DNA of 64,000 bases from Euglena gracilis. Its lineage: Eukaryota > Euglenida > Euglenophyceae > Euglenales. The position numbers were made by a program, and so were the translations under genes. Positions within the stretch are counted from its first letter, which is position 1. The number at the start of each line of letters is the position of its first letter. The notes under the pieces were generated by a model. It was given only the letters and a program-made list of their open reading frames with translations, ran no database searches and had not been told where the DNA came from. The stretch is from positions 8,475,071 to 8,539,070 of the forward strand of contig CP154957.1 of the NCBI GenBank assembly GCA_039621445.1, read 5' to 3'. Below are positions 23,301-31,568 of the stretch, piece by piece.

Positions 23301-25540
23301 CCCATCCACTTTTTCCGAAAGCTCACCCAGCCTGAACGGCGGGGGGGGGGGGGTCAACCACTCACCCACCCAATTAAAATCCAGCCAAAATCGGCAAAAA
23401 TGTTGAAAAAACTTTCCGGCCCGGCCTTTGGCCAGGCAAAAACCTGACCCATGGTACACCCCCCAACAAACCCCCCTCCCCCCCGGGTGCCTTGTGCCTG
23501 CCCATAGCAGGCACCCCCCAGGGGGTCAATTCTGGACCCCGGTGCAATTTTCCTTGAAAATGGCCATTTTGGGCCCCGGCGCCTTTGCGCTGGCCAAAAC
23601 CCAACCCCCCCACCCGGGGGGCAAAAGTGCCCTACCCTCCTGCCTGCCATAGCACCCCCCTCCCCCCCCCTCCCGGTGCAGGCTTCTTTTTAAGACCCCC
23701 AGGGGGGGTCCCCCCACCCACCCAGCACAGCGGGGGACCCCCCCCAGGGGAACCCCCCAAAAATCGGGCCGCCTGAGGGCATTTCCCAAAAAATTTTCGG
23801 CGCTTTGTGCCGAAACCCATACCCGGGCCTCTGGCCCAGGACCCCCCCCCCCCCGGGGCAGCAGACGGTGGACTGGGGGGGGGGGGGGCGGAGGTGTAGT
23901 GGGTAGTCGGCCGACTACCCACTCACATGTACTAATGGGTCCTTATCGTCGACTTTTAAGCCCCCCCCAAATTATTATCCAAATCATCCCAAAACCGGCG
24001 GAAACCCACCCAAATGGCTCTAGAACCCCCCAATTGGGGATGAATAGCAAAAATTTGGGAGGAAAATCTCTATTTTTGGCCACTTTTTAACAAAAGTTTA
24101 CCCTGCCCATGAGATTTTCCATACGGTGGCAAGTAAAACCCAGTCAAAATGACCCACAAAACAGGACTTAGTCTCCCAAAGAATTTCTCCAGCATAAAGA
24201 GATTTTGCTATTTGGGGGGGTACAGGGGGGCGGTAGCCCCCCCCCATGCGAGGAGACCGTAGACCGACCAAGTCCGCACTCGATCAATTGGAGGTGGGGG
24301 GGGGCAGTTGCCCCCCCATGTTAAAATATCCCACGAAAAAGGGTTTTGCCCCCAAAGCATTTTTGCCAAAGGGATTTTGTCATTTGATGGGGGGTGCGGG
24401 GGGGGGGGGGGGGGCGGTAGGAGAACGTAGGTCGACCAAGCTGGGGGGGGGGGGGGCGCGCACTTCCTTAAAAAAAAAAAGATGCCCCCACCCGGGGCCC
24501 TAACCCACCCACCCACTCTCCAAAACCACCAACCCACCCCACTGGGGGGTGGGGTCCGACAAGTGTTGAGTGAGTCTGTGGTTGAGATCAATGGGCATTT
24601 AAGAGACGGAAAAGGGGCGAAATTATTGTGCTAGAGAAGCTCACATTCATCCACTTTTCTGAGGGAAAAACCGTCTCTCGGGAAAAAAACCTTCTCTATA
24701 ACCAAGAGCAATTGGATACTTAGAACCAGGAGGGTTGGGACCCTGGGAGGAGGGGGACCCACTTTTTGATAATTATTCTAAATTCAGCCCTCAAAACCCC
24801 CCACTGTTTAACCCTCTGGTCAGTAGGATGTGCTTTGCTTGGTCAGCCGAAGGGGGGAGGGTGCTGAGTGCGGGGAGGGGTTAGTAAGTTGTTGGTCAAA
24901 ATCTGACAAAATCTGACCCCCCCAAAAATGACTATGATATGATTTTTGACAAAAAATTTCCAGTAGAACCAATTTTTGTGTCACTTGGTTCCAAAAAAAA
25001 TGCGAAAAGTCAGTTTTTTTGCGGCTTTGTCACGATAAAAATATTCCCTACTAGAAGCCCTCATTCTTCATGGGGTGGGGGGTTCGTAGTGTAAGGGGGT
25101 TAGTAGCTGGGGAGGGGTTTTCACAGGTTTGACGCTTTGGGGATTCATTTTCATGAAAGGTGCAAATGAATTTGTAACAGTTTGCTCAAGGATTCATCCA
25201 GACCTGTGGCTTTTCGGCTTTGGGGGGCTGAACATGTGGAATTGCATATGGGAGTCTGAGAATTTCATATGGGAGTTGAATGTGGGATATCCTTTTGGTT
25301 TGCAACGCCATGAAAGCCACCAAGTTATTGGAAAAAAGATAGCAAGTGACGTGTCATGCAATGGCACACCTTAATGTTGTCGGTCTTGTGGTTCATTTGG
25401 TCGATGATGCGGATGTTCTTCTCCCAGTCTGGAGTCAGGAGGTACTCGCTGGTAGCCTGGTCAACAACGTCCTGGAATGGGCTCGGCGTCAGAAATGCAT
25501 TCAGAGCGTTCAACTTGTCCTTGAAGTTCAAATTCATCAT
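1387..25540 (-). CDS. TOM1/TOL-like VHS-GAT endosomal sorting protein, 12-exon gene (overall span)
   Basis: Twelve minus-strand exons join into a protein of about 550 residues: an N-terminal VHS domain (exons 1-6), a linker, a GAT domain (exons 8-11) and a Pro/Ala-rich tail. Known family role: VHS-GAT proteins bind ubiquitinated cargo at endosomes and hand it to ESCRT. Seen here: VHS signatures LTPDWEKNIRIID, RAIRRR...NPKVQ, LLEMGVKNCG, ELLNDIV and EKALEIINTW, and GAT helices ending LLELNDALIKNLQRYDEL. The joins between exons 6-7, 7-8, 8-9, 9-10 and 10-11 are all phase 0 at GT-AG sites and give unbroken GAT helices. The joins 2-3, 3-4 and 5-6 are not uniquely resolved. There is no GAE domain, so TOM1/TOL-like fits better than GGA. 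Family assignment is confident; exact intron ends inside VHS are not. Confidence 0.85.
4804..5089. repeat. (GCTGT)n pentanucleotide array
   Basis: About 57 nearly perfect units with one A substitution near 4,961. It begins within 67 bp of the donor of VHS-GAT exon 11. Open frames on both strands here (Cys-Ala-Val-Leu or Ser-Thr-Ala-Gln-His repeats) are artefacts of the repeat. Confidence 0.95.
5156..5348 (-). CDS. VHS-GAT gene exon 11 (GAT helix 3 and following linker)
   Basis: The acceptor CTCCCCCCAG leads to GMFEVLLELNDALIKNLQRY then DELTAEIQQ. This is the strongest GAT match: relatives have Leu-Leu-X-(Val/Leu)-Asn-Asp-X-Leu...Leu-X-(Arg/Lys)-Tyr/His-Glu/Asp. Two donors are possible: GTGCTG after EIQQ (exon end 5,262) or GTTACG at 5,155 (exon end 5,156). 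The second has a phase matching exon 12 and coincides with the end of the GC-rich stretch, so it is preferred. A (GCTGT)n array begins 67 bp further into the intron. Confidence 0.85.
5903..5977 (-). CDS. VHS-GAT gene exon 10 (GAT helix 2)
   Basis: Only 25 codons, phase 0 at both ends, from acceptor TTGCCCATTGCAG to donor GTTTCT. The peptide VVVQTRRAQAQVVRAIESGL then ASSAE forms the second GAT helix, equivalent to the Arg-(X)-(X)-Gln-X-Arg-(X)-X-Leu/Val segment of relatives. Confidence 0.85.
6133..7086. mobile_element. Long inverted repeat (foldback-like element)
   Basis: Arms 6,133-6,463 and 6,731-7,086 are inverted copies at roughly 80% identity, judged by eye. Example: TTTCAAGCTCGACTTGGCGG (left) against CCGCCAAGTCGAGCTTGAAA (right). 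The spacer is about 267 bp. No long frame. It lies in the intron between VHS-GAT exons 9 and 10. Confidence 0.75.
7513..8292. repeat. Pentanucleotide repeats: (ATATT)n, pyrimidine stretch, (ACATT)n, (ATATT)n
   Basis: Irregular TATTA-type units at 7,513-7,680, a TTCTC-rich stretch to 7,735, degenerate ACATT units from about 7,860 to 8,070, then TATTA again. Most of the stretch keeps a 5-bp period. No coding sequence. Confidence 0.9.
8298..8552. mobile_element. Poly-C/poly-G-capped element (TAGTCGTACGACC word)
   Basis: The left end TTACCCCCCCTAGTCGTATG and right end GTCGTACGACTAAGGGGGGG are inverted. The interior repeats CAACCTGTGACCGGGGGGTG and GTCGTAAATGAG. It is inserted in a TATTA microsatellite, so the TA flank is present but not informative. 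Confidence 0.65.
8575..9510. repeat. Pentanucleotide repeats: (ATATT)n, (TCTTC)n, mixed GCATT, (CTTCC)n
   Basis: TATTA units to about 8,720, TCTTC units to about 9,060, scattered TTGCATTGCA words at 9,080-9,300, then CTTCC-type units. Long Ser/Leu-rich or Arg/Glu-rich frames through this region are repeat artefacts. Confidence 0.9.
9520..10461. repeat. Staircase of pentanucleotide arrays
   Basis: Consecutive blocks: GCATT (9,520-9,795), ACATT (9,796-9,846), ATATT (9,847-9,883), ATATC, ATATT, then ATGTT (9,966-10,003), ATGTC (10,003-10,138), ATGTT (to 10,396), ATATC (to 10,461). Most neighbouring blocks differ by single C/T or G/A transitions. The 600-residue frames across it are not genes. 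Confidence 0.95.
10491..10894. mobile_element. TA-flanked element (AAATAACACC word)
   Basis: Left TA-AACCCCCCCC-AAATAACAC, right GTGTTATTTGGGGGGGGGT-TA. Three or more tandem AAATAACACCCCCC words follow the left end and more are scattered inside. It abuts the end of the pentanucleotide block. It is closely related in word and layout to the element inside the ParB-like gene. Confidence 0.75.
11044..11133 (-). CDS. VHS-GAT gene exon 9 (GAT helix 1 and loop)
   Basis: Thirty codons from TTCAG to a CAG/GTGCCT donor, phase 0. The peptide AHTCVELLSEFVKANENVPE then VLATDELCTQ continues GAT helix 1 of exon 8, passes through a loop and enters the second helix. A 90-bp exon alone between introns of 5.1 and 4.0 kb is notable; the joined helices are the evidence that it is real. 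Confidence 0.85.
11873..12375. promoter_or_regulatory. Degenerate GCGCAA palindromes in a VHS-GAT intron
   Basis: TTTGCACATTTGCGCAAAC (11,875), TTTGCGTAACTGCGCACAC (11,950), TTTGCACAATTACGCAATTG (12,157), TTTGTGCAACTGCGCACATG (12,194) and GTTGCGCAATCGTGCAC (12,357). Same motif as in the ParB-like gene but more decayed. Nothing coding is seen in 11,140-13,020. Confidence 0.45.
13027..13704. mobile_element. hAT-like element with AAATGCGC array, copy 2
   Basis: Same ends as copy 1 and near-identical interior for about 170 bp (13,029-13,215), then a 210-bp unrelated insertion (about 13,216-13,428) before the shared sequence resumes at GTGCGAAAATGGGTTC. Flanks CCTAAATT and GCTAAATT (7 of 8) suggest a target duplication. 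Lies in the intron between exons 8 and 9 of the VHS-GAT gene. Confidence 0.65.
15092..15241 (-). CDS. VHS-GAT gene exon 8 (start of GAT domain)
   Basis: Fifty codons, phase 0, acceptor CGCCAG and donor GTACCG. The first part is Pro/Gly/Gln-rich (MVTPPVPKGGG, then MQQNQQQRVQVPERPP). The last part, AEQLQQLIDE, starts the first GAT helix, which continues directly into exon 9. The exon is GC-rich against an AT-richer intron. Confidence 0.85.
15357..15690. mobile_element. Diverged relative of the 51.1-kb TA element
   Basis: It starts CCCCCCTATGTCCAACGACC and follows the 51.1-kb copy through GGTACCCGGG, a TTTTGCGCCGA hairpin remnant and TTTTGGGCAGTTTTGACGAA. The right poly-G end is eroded. It lies in the intron between VHS-GAT exons 7 and 8. 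Confidence 0.5.
15762..15860. repeat. (CA)n followed by (TA)n microsatellite
   Basis: About 22 CA units run directly into TATATA/TGTATA units. Lies 85 bp past the donor of VHS-GAT exon 7. Confidence 0.9.
15945..16109 (-). CDS. VHS-GAT gene exon 7 (low-complexity linker)
   Basis: Fifty-five codons, phase 0 at both ends, from an excellent acceptor (CCCTTTCCCGCAG) to a GTGCCTG donor. The peptide is rich in Gly, Pro, Gln and Ala with a charged patch (VQQEGHAEWETDAAPAP), as expected for the flexible segment between VHS and GAT. The frame was chosen because it links exons 6 and 8 without a frameshift. No motif was recognised. Confidence 0.7.
16480..17320. repeat. CA-rich tract ending in (CA)n at a splice donor
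   Basis: Two blocks of CACACA/CATGCA-rich DNA (16,480-16,685 and 17,005-17,281), then an uninterrupted (CA)19 to 17,320. The minus strand therefore starts the intron after exon 6 with GTGTGTGT. The sequence between the blocks is unremarkable. Confidence 0.85.
17321..17452 (-). CDS. VHS-GAT gene exon 6 (end of VHS, start of linker)
   Basis: Forty-four codons from acceptor CTGCCGCAG. The first 15 residues, LTALYHQAAGKGAVF, are the last VHS helix (relatives have Leu..Leu-Tyr..Leu-(X)-X-Lys-Gly-Val-X-Phe). It continues DGLKVDDDVLLGDDPIVGRT and a Gln-rich end. The donor GTGTGT is itself the first unit of an uninterrupted (CA/TG) microsatellite at 17,282-17,320, so repeat-length changes occur right at the splice site. 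Phase 0 at both ends. Confidence 0.85.
18200..18258 (-). CDS. VHS-GAT gene exon 5 (VHS helix 7)
   Basis: The acceptor TCCCAG (or the CAG 12 bp further) leads to ESTEKALEIINTWNHAF, matching the VHS helix that in relatives reads Arg-Glu-Lys-Ile-Leu...Ile-Asp/Gln-Ser/Thr-Trp...Ala-Phe. In frame the exon runs on to RQRNRYPQERPD and a TGA at 18,157-18,159. The only GT before that stop is inside AF (18,199-18,198), which gives a phase-2 donor that does not match the phase-0 acceptor of exon 6. This junction is therefore unresolved: an unusual donor, a sequencing error or a real lesion. Confidence 0.7.
18665..18888. mobile_element. hAT-like MITE, perfect 8-bp target duplication (GTCTGGGT)
   Basis: Ends CAGGGGTTTTTTTAAGACC and GGTCCAAACTTAAAAAAATC-CCTG are inverted. 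Flanking 18,657-18,664 and 18,889-18,896 are both GTCTGGGT. A GGCGCC hairpin lies in the middle (TTTTCGGCGCC...GGCGCCGAAAA). The combination of 8-bp duplication and CAGGG termini is typical of non-autonomous hAT elements. Confidence 0.85.
18907..18994 (-). CDS. VHS-GAT gene exon 4 (VHS helix 6)
   Basis: The exon runs from acceptor GCGCGCAG to donor GTCCTG. The peptide AFRNELCQHKELLNDIVTIA then SRKTRK matches the VHS segment in which family members have Phe-His/Arg, a short loop and an Asp/Glu-Leu-Leu-(X)-(Asp/Glu)-Ile/Met-Val helix ending in basic residues. It is flanked on both sides, within the introns, by hAT-like elements (18,665-18,888 and 19,107-19,399), the first only 18 bp past the donor. 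The 5' boundary could lie further upstream (CAG at about 19,073). Confidence 0.75.
19107..19399. mobile_element. hAT-like MITE, perfect 8-bp target duplication (CTTGAGAG)
   Basis: Sister of the 18,665 element: the same CAGGGGTTTTTTTAAGACC left end, the same right end and the same central GGCGCC hairpin. Both flanks are CTTGAGAG (19,099-19,106 and 19,400-19,407). It lies in the intron between VHS exons 3 and 4. Confidence 0.85.
19462..19551 (-). CDS. VHS-GAT gene exon 3 (LLE..VKNCG signature)
   Basis: The peptide TGVAGTLLEMGVKNCGH carries the most diagnostic VHS motif, Leu-Leu-Glu followed by Val-Lys-Asn-Cys-Gly. Possible acceptors are AAG before 19,551 or CAG before 19,555; the first gives the frame needed after a phase-2 donor in exon 2. 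The 3' end is placed at a GTGTTGG donor (19,462) because its phase matches exon 4. That adds an unusual Gly/Arg-rich insert after the motif, so a nearer non-canonical donor is possible. Confidence 0.7.
20033..21935. mobile_element. TA-flanked poly-C/poly-G-capped element, split by the 1.47-kb insert
   Basis: Begins TA-AAAACCCCCC-AAATAGTG and ends GGAGGGGGGTTT-TA. Internal words GCAGCACTATTTGGAC repeat in both halves. Homologous to the copy at 33,219-33,621; without the insert its length would be about 430 bp. Confidence 0.75.
20324..21791. mobile_element. 1.47-kb hAT-like element nested in a TA element
   Basis: Left end CAGGACGG and right end CCGCCCTG are inverted (7 of 8), each followed inward by an A-rich run next to a GGACGG / CCGTCC word. 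Both flanks are TTTACCAG (20,316-20,323 and 21,792-21,799), an exact 8-bp duplication. The uninterrupted relative at 33.2-33.6 kb shows the host sequence without this insert. No transposase-like frame was recognised inside. Confidence 0.8.
23106..23179 (-). CDS. VHS-GAT gene exon 2 (VHS helix 3 region)
   Basis: The acceptor CCGCCCTCAG precedes GAGGTCATCCGG. The peptide EVIRAIRRRTCHANPKVQYL is the classical VHS pattern (acidic start, RAI+RR, NPKVQ). The 3' end is uncertain. Donors at 23,132 (after NPK), 23,127 (after KV) and 23,106 (after ALLT) are all possible. The one at 23,127 gives nearly normal VHS spacing to exon 3, while 23,106 keeps more of the family-like VQYLAL but adds about seven residues. 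Confidence 0.8.
23915..24200. repeat. Dispersed repeat with AGTCGGCCGACT end, copy 1
   Basis: Starts GTAGTCGGCCGACTACCC, then GACTTTTAAGCCCCCCC, CCCAAATGGCTCTAGAA and TGGCAAGTAAAACCCAGTCA. It aligns with the inverted copy at 52.73-53.11 kb along about 280 bp. Confidence 0.65.
24190..24480. repeat. Two tandem G-rich units of about 155 bp
   Basis: AAGAGATTTTGCTATTTGGG (24,198) and AAGGGATTTTGTCATTTGAT (24,368) begin equivalent units, each followed by a G run, CGGTAG and a GTAG-GACCGACCAAG/GTCGACCAAG segment. Confidence 0.6.
25370..25540 (-). CDS. VHS-GAT gene exon 1 (start of VHS domain)
   Basis: Fifty-seven codons. The exon opens with two ATGs (25,540 and 25,537) and ends in ...HKTDNIK before a GTGTGC donor, in phase 0. 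The peptide MMNLNFKDKLNALNAF then LTPSPFQDVVDQATSEYL matches the first VHS helices, where family members have a Pro-Phe followed by an amphipathic helix, then Asp-Trp (here TPDW at residues 36-39) and an Ile-Asn/Asp stretch. The next exon continues the helix without a gap. The context is AT-richer than downstream exons, as is common for first exons. A promoter was not recognisable upstream. Confidence 0.85.
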
Positions 25541-26820
25541 TTTGTGACGTCTGCAAAAGGGGGAAAGAAAACAAAATTAATGCTCAAAAAAATGCTCAGC
25601 AGATGGTAGCATTGGACCTAAAAGGAAGGCAAAAAAAGAGGAAACGGAAAACCATTACACAAATTTGGAAGGGGCCAAAGAAAAAAATCCTGAATACTTG
25701 GTTAACAAGGTTTAGAAACCAAAAACTTAACCTCTGCATGAAGTACCTCAACCTCTACATCACTTCTACATCAAACACACACACGCTGTACATGCTGGAG
25801 TTTATTAAAAAAAAATTCAAAGTTGGTGATCTTCGGAAGTATGCAAATAGGACAAAAAATGATCAATTCATGAGGAATTCTGGGAATTCGCCCTTTTTTG
25901 CAAAAAAAACATTTCGAGCCACTTTAACTTCTTCGCTGGAGGTGGTGGAGAGCGAAATGGTTTGAAAACTATCACTGCTGCAAGTCTTGGCAACGTGCAA
26001 AATTTCGAGGTCGATTTCATTTCAGGCAAATACTCCACTCCACTTTGGTGTCAGAGTGCCTGGGCAGTATCTTGAAACAGATATTTTTTCCTGTCCCCTG
26101 TCCCCAATTCAAGGCAGCCATTGGAAGGTTTCCAAGCACACATCTGCTCCTGGACGCCTAACTTTCAAATTCTTTGAACTTCTCCTTGTGGCACTGGGGC
26201 ACCAAACAACATCCTGATTGTTTTTCGGGTTGGGCACAACTTGTTGGGGACTTTCAATGTTAAAAAAAAACAGTACGTTTGCACAATTGCGCGAAATCAG
26301 CTTTCTGAGAGACGCCCCTTGACCTTTTTGGTTGCCACAATGGCTGGACCGTGTTTGGGCCACCGCCTTGTGCCACACCTGCTGGGGAACTGATCTCGGT
26401 TTGACGATGGGCTTGGAACGCTCGCAACGAAGGCGCAACGGTGCAGTTGGCATCCCCGGGAGTCCCGGCCGCACGGAAGGCTGGCCGACCGACAGCACCT
26501 GCCTGCAGGCTGGCGTTGGCGTGCCGCAGTACAGAGTGCGGGTGGCGCTTCCGGAATAGAGGCGCGAAGGGAGGTGGCAGTGTCCGCAGGGTTTTCTTTG
26601 AAGATGCCAGAGATGGCACAGGTGTAGAAACGGGAGATGGGTCAGTCACACACTCTCTCTCTTCTGAATCGGTGTTGCTGGGGGGGAATTCCTTGGGGAG
26701 GAACTCCTCACCGACCCAAGAGTGTGCTTGTGGCGCGCATGTGTCGTCAGTCTGTGTTGCAGTTTCACCCCAGGCTGGCAGGTGGGGCATCGTCAGGGGA
26801 AGACGACTCTGCCAGCCCTT

Positions 26821-26892
26821 GTCCCCGACCACTCTTGTCTGTGTGTCCCCGACCACTCTTGTCTGTGCGTCCCCGACCACTCTTGTCTGTGG
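26821..26892. repeat. Three 24-bp tandem units
   Basis: Unit CCCCGACCACTCTTGTCTGT plus GYGT, three copies. On the minus strand it falls in a 206-codon open frame (26,260-26,880, start MVGDAQTRVVGD) that is Pro/Ser/Thr-rich; I cannot tell whether that frame is an upstream gene. Confidence 0.85.
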
Positions 26893-28282
26893 TGCAGACC
26901 GTTAAAAAGAAGGAGCTCTGCATCACCCTCCCAACAAGGCAGTGCGGGACGGAAAAATGGCACCACTACCTCCGGGGCACTCCGGGACAGGCTGTTTTTT
27001 TTACCAACCCCAGGGGGGGGGGTCCGGAGTGCCTTGGGGTCCTGCCCAGGCAGGCACTACCCCTCCCCCCCCCGGGGTGGGGTTGGCACCATACTAAAAT
27101 ACGGCCTGCTCCGGGACAGCACCCTTTGTGGAAGGCTAGTCAAGGCCCTTTCAGTGTGAAAAACAGCAAAAATTGCCAAAAAATATGGACATCACGGGGC
27201 GCGAGTATCCAATTTGAGCCGCCAATCCTGGGGCCGCAACGCCAACCCCTAGGGGGAGGGGCGGCCTGAGCCGTCAGTCGCTCGGTTTAGCCCACAAAAT
27301 GGGGCACTTGGGGTCGGTGCGTGCCAGGAAGATGTCCACTGAAAGGCCATTTCGCCACCAGGAGGTACGGTGTACAAGGTGTTTTGGTCATTCTGGAAAT
27401 CTCACAAATTTTCACTCGATTAATTGAAATAAGCATTCTGCGTGATTGTGGCACATGTTGTCAGCGTAAGAAGTCGAGATTTGGTGGTTGGGCCCAAGTG
27501 AGGGGTTATAATGGGGGGGGGAGGTAGAGGATGGGGGTTATAAGTCGGGCAGGGGGGGGGGGGCTGGTTAAGTCATTTTGGATGTGCACAAAGAAGAAAC
27601 AAGTCCCTGGACGGCTCACAGGGATTGGATGAGCAACTTCAGGCAGAGAGAGTCCACAGAGTGTGGTTGCAGACCCCCAGGGGGGAGCACTTCTTCCTTT
27701 CAGGGAAAAAAAAACCTATTCTTTCAACTTTCTTTTCAAAATCAGTCGCTGGGTTGTTGTTCAGAAACATACACCAGGTTGCACAATAAATCCAAAAGAA
27801 TCTTCTTTGGACGCGGTAAAAAAAAAAAAACTTTCAAATCCCCTTAATTTTTTTTCACTCCAAGGAGGTTCGAAAAAAAATGACGCTGATTCTTCTTTCC
27901 CCGTCATTTATCTGCTTGGAATATTTTGAGGTGCCTTGTTGCATTCCCCTCTCCCTGCTCACCGTTTTCCTCCAAGACCCAAGACTCCAAGACCCAGAGG
28001 CAAGAGCAAAACAGTGCCTTACATATTTGCGAGAATTTCAAAAGAAAAAACAAAACACCGCATGGAACACCAAAGAACGCAAGGTGCAAATATGCATAGC
28101 GGCAGGGTTGTAACCCAGCTGCAAGTAGTTGTGTTCCTGACACATCTTGAAAAAATCCCCATTTCTCACTTTCAAAATATTTTCATTTGCACTCACAACA
28201 AAACATTATTATCGTTGGAAAAAAATGTTATGAGCCAGGTCAGCAGGGGTGCAGAGGCAGGATATAGTTTCTCAGAGGAAGT

Positions 28283-28360
28283 TAGAGAGAGAGAGAGAGA
28301 GAGAGAGAGAACAGTTTCCTTGGGAGGACAATTTCCCGGGGGGGGGGGGGGGGGGGGGGT
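28283..28360. repeat. (GA)n tract and a G run of about 21
   Basis: About 13 GA units at 28,285-28,310, followed 29 bp later by an unbroken G run, a likely assembly weak spot. Confidence 0.9.
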
Positions 28361-29101
28361 TGACTTCAGGTTGTCCAGGCACTCTGATTGATGGTTGAAG
28401 GATTCTCCTCAGTCTCCCTGGGAAGGTTGGTAATTACGCCCATTCCGGCTAATTTGGGCGGGTCGCTGTTGCTCCAGGAGTGGAACTCAGAGGAAAAAAA
28501 AACGCAAAAACAGCCAGTCACACCAAGTGGGGTCCCCTGCAAGCAACGGCATGGCCCACACGGCAACGGGGTGAATTCACACCGGGTCTAGGCCAGGTGT
28601 GCCGCATCGTGGCCAGGGAGGGGGAGATGGGTTGCCTGGCGAGCCCCCTTTAAACGTCACACAAAGAGAAGAAGGCCATCTCTTGCGGTGATATGCCGCC
28701 CAAAGCTACCCACTTCCCGAACTGTCATCAGAGCATCGGCATTGTGAAACTGGACAGTGGTGCAAAATGAGCGCCTACTGAAAAACACACAGTTTTGGCA
28801 TGCAATCCTTTTTTTGTCCCGGACTTGCTGTCGGGACCCATCCTCCCATCAAACCCTGAGAATTTTTCAGCGGATGCAAAAAAGCAAAACGCCAGTACCG
28901 TAAAAGAAAAAAATGTGTTTGCATTTTCTCCTTGCCGGATGGAGTTGGACCGAATTTATAATTTCGGTTGAGCCAGTGTGGGGTTGGGTCCCACAACCTG
29001 ACCCAGTGTGGTTGTTGGGACGAAAATGGTGCTGGCTGTCCGAACCCCTCCACAGGCCCCTCTAGCGCAGGAAAAACCCTCCTCCATTTCATGTGGATAT
29101 G

Positions 29102-29343
29102 AATGAATGAATAAACAAACAAACAAACAAACAAACAAACAAACAAACAAACAAACAAACAAACAAACAAGTAAATGAATGAATGCATGAATGAATGAAT
29201 GAATGAATGCATGAATGAATGAATGAATGAATGAATGAATGAATGAATGAATGAATGAATGAATGAATGAATGAATGAACGAACGAATGAATGAGTGCAC
29301 GACTGAATGAATAAACAAACAAAGAAAGAAAGAAAGAAAGAAA
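29102..29343. repeat. Tetranucleotide block: (AAAC)n, (GAAT)n, (AAAG)n
   Basis: AAAC units to 29,170, GAAT/GCAT units to about 29,310, then AAAG to 29,343. The repeats give Phe-Ile-His-Ser frames on the minus strand that are not genes. Confidence 0.95.
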
Positions 29344-31568
29344 CAAAATATATACCTTGTTAGAAGAGGTTTTTCTGTCCATTGTGGTGCCTGACATTTG
29401 GAGGCGAGACCTCACCAGCTTGGCCATCAACCAGGCTTTTAATTTCTTTACAGGAAAAATTTTGGACCCAATCAAAGGTTCAATAAATGACCACCCAGGG
29501 AGCAACACCTTTCCTTGGCCCAATCCACCCACCCCCTTTTTTGAACCCCCTGGGGTGTCAAGTGAATCTATGGATGCAATATCGACCCCCCACAGCTACA
29601 GGGAGCAAAGGTTGGCCTTCAAGAACGATCTGGCATGACGGCCGCCGCCACAGACACATGTGGTCAGAGGGGTTTGGAGCCAGAGTCTGAAGTTATAAAC
29701 TGATAAATGACGGAGAACTTCTGTAAGGTTCCCTGGGGCGTTCCAGCCGAGGTTCAATGCAAAGGCCAAGTGGAGGTGGGGGAGTTTGTCTTTTGTGTGC
29801 CCAACCTGTGCCTGGAAAATAAGCTCTCCCCCCCCCAGTACATGCAGGCTTTTCCAGTGTCAGGGTAGGGGAAGGTGCGTCCCCAAGTCGGGGGGGGGGG
29901 ACGCAACGTGGACCCTCAAAAAACACGACCAAAAAAAAACGCAAAAAAACGCAAAAAAAATGCAAAATACGTGTTAAAATAAAAAAAATCCTTTAGGAGC
30001 TCCCAGGATGTACACTTTTTCCACTGGAGAGGACTAGAGAGTTCTCCGGAGAAAACTTTCAATTTTGCCTAAAAAAAAAATCATTTTGTTGACGAAAAAA
30101 AATGCAAAAATGACAAAAAAATTGACAAAAATTTTGGTCTCATGGGAAATTCGGGGCCAAACTGAGTAAGTTCACAGTCAAAATTTCTCCAGCAAAAAAT
30201 ACAAAATCACTGGGAAAAAAAGACACAAAAAATGCAAAAAAAAGAAAAAAAACGCAAATTTTGCCAAAATCGAAATATGCAAAAACCCAAATTTGCGTGC
30301 TTTCCCCCCTGCCCAAGTGACCAGGTTCAACAACCCAAAAATAGACTTATGCCATGGGTGCACTTTTTAACAAATCTTTGGTGGAAATGCTGGAATTTTC
30401 TGGTGCCAAGCACTGGAAAACTTCTTTGACTTCCTTCTTTGCCGAGAATTGCCCCACAAATTTACATGCTGCACTGGACCAAAGGTGTGGTCTAGGTGCA
30501 GAAAGCACATTGACTCATTGGAACAAAAATGCGGCATCCATCCCACCTCCAATGAATGTGATTTGGATTTGGGGTGTGAAAGCGTTCTCTTGCACGTGTG
30601 AATGCTGCCTGGCAGCCTAGAGCACAGGGCGGCTCCGGGTCAGGCAAGGCCGTTGCAAAGGCGACTGGCAGACCTGTCTTTGACCGTAAGAACCTCCCAT
30701 GCCACATGGAGCGTGGAACGCGCTAATGGGAACCGATGAAATGGGGTGCGTGCCTGGGTGCGTTTCAGGGGTCTGTTCTCAATTGAGACATCCAGTGCGG
30801 TTGAACGGAGTCCAGACTGCAATGGTCCAGGCCCCATGTGGGGGTGCCCGATGCTGCCAAACCTGCCCGACGTCATGGTGTACACATTGCCAACCGAAGC
30901 TACCAGCACCAGAGCAGGGGTGTCCTTAAGGATCCCTGGGAGGGGTGCAGCCAGCCGGCTAAAATTTGGTCCCTGGGTGTGGGGGTCCAGACAGCTGCCC
31001 CCCCCCCCCTGGCTGGACCCAGCTGGTACCCCAAAAAACAAGGAAAAAAAGGCCCAAATCCAGATGGGTTGGGTTTTTTTGGAGGTGAAAACCAAAAAAA
31101 GCCTCAAAATACCCTTCCTTGACCATGGAGGGGACACTTCTCCCCTCAACCATCCAGCCATCCAGCACCTTTTTCCAGCCAGCAGGCCCAGCCCCCCCCC
31201 TCCCCCCCCATGGGTCGCCTTAAATAATTGGGCCAGCCAGCGAAGCCGGGCTGCACCGAGATTTTTTTTTGGTGAAGACCAACCTAAATCTTTTTGAAAA
31301 GGGGTCAAAAGTGACCAACTGTGGTCAGCCCAGTGCCATATACCATACCGAGCCTGCATCCTGGGCTGCCAGGCCGCCAGAAGACACTTGTTGGGCCCCG
31401 CAGCAGACGCACAAACCGTCAGAGTCTACGTTTGCACCCCAAATTGAATTTAACTTTTTGCGCCTAAAAGTGAAGTCGATGTGCATTTTGTTACCATAAC
31501 GCTTGCTGCATGGAGGGGGAGTATGTTTTTTGTGCATGACTGCCCTGGCAGATGTAACGTACATTGAA

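Larger units (their letters stand above)
25541..31500. other. No supported gene; repeats and unique DNA
   Basis: Upstream of the VHS-GAT gene. It holds a Pro/Ser-rich open frame (26,260-26,880, minus), a G-rich area near 27,490-27,570, poly-A/T-rich unique DNA, the tetranucleotide block and a few GGTGCCTGCCC...GGCAGGCAC palindrome remnants. Other frames lack coding texture. Confidence 0.4.

Noticed and set aside
28956-29532. Phe-Ile-His-Ser and Val-Cys-Leu-Phe repeat frames on the minus strand
   Set aside because: Products of (GAAT)n and (AAAC)n arrays.
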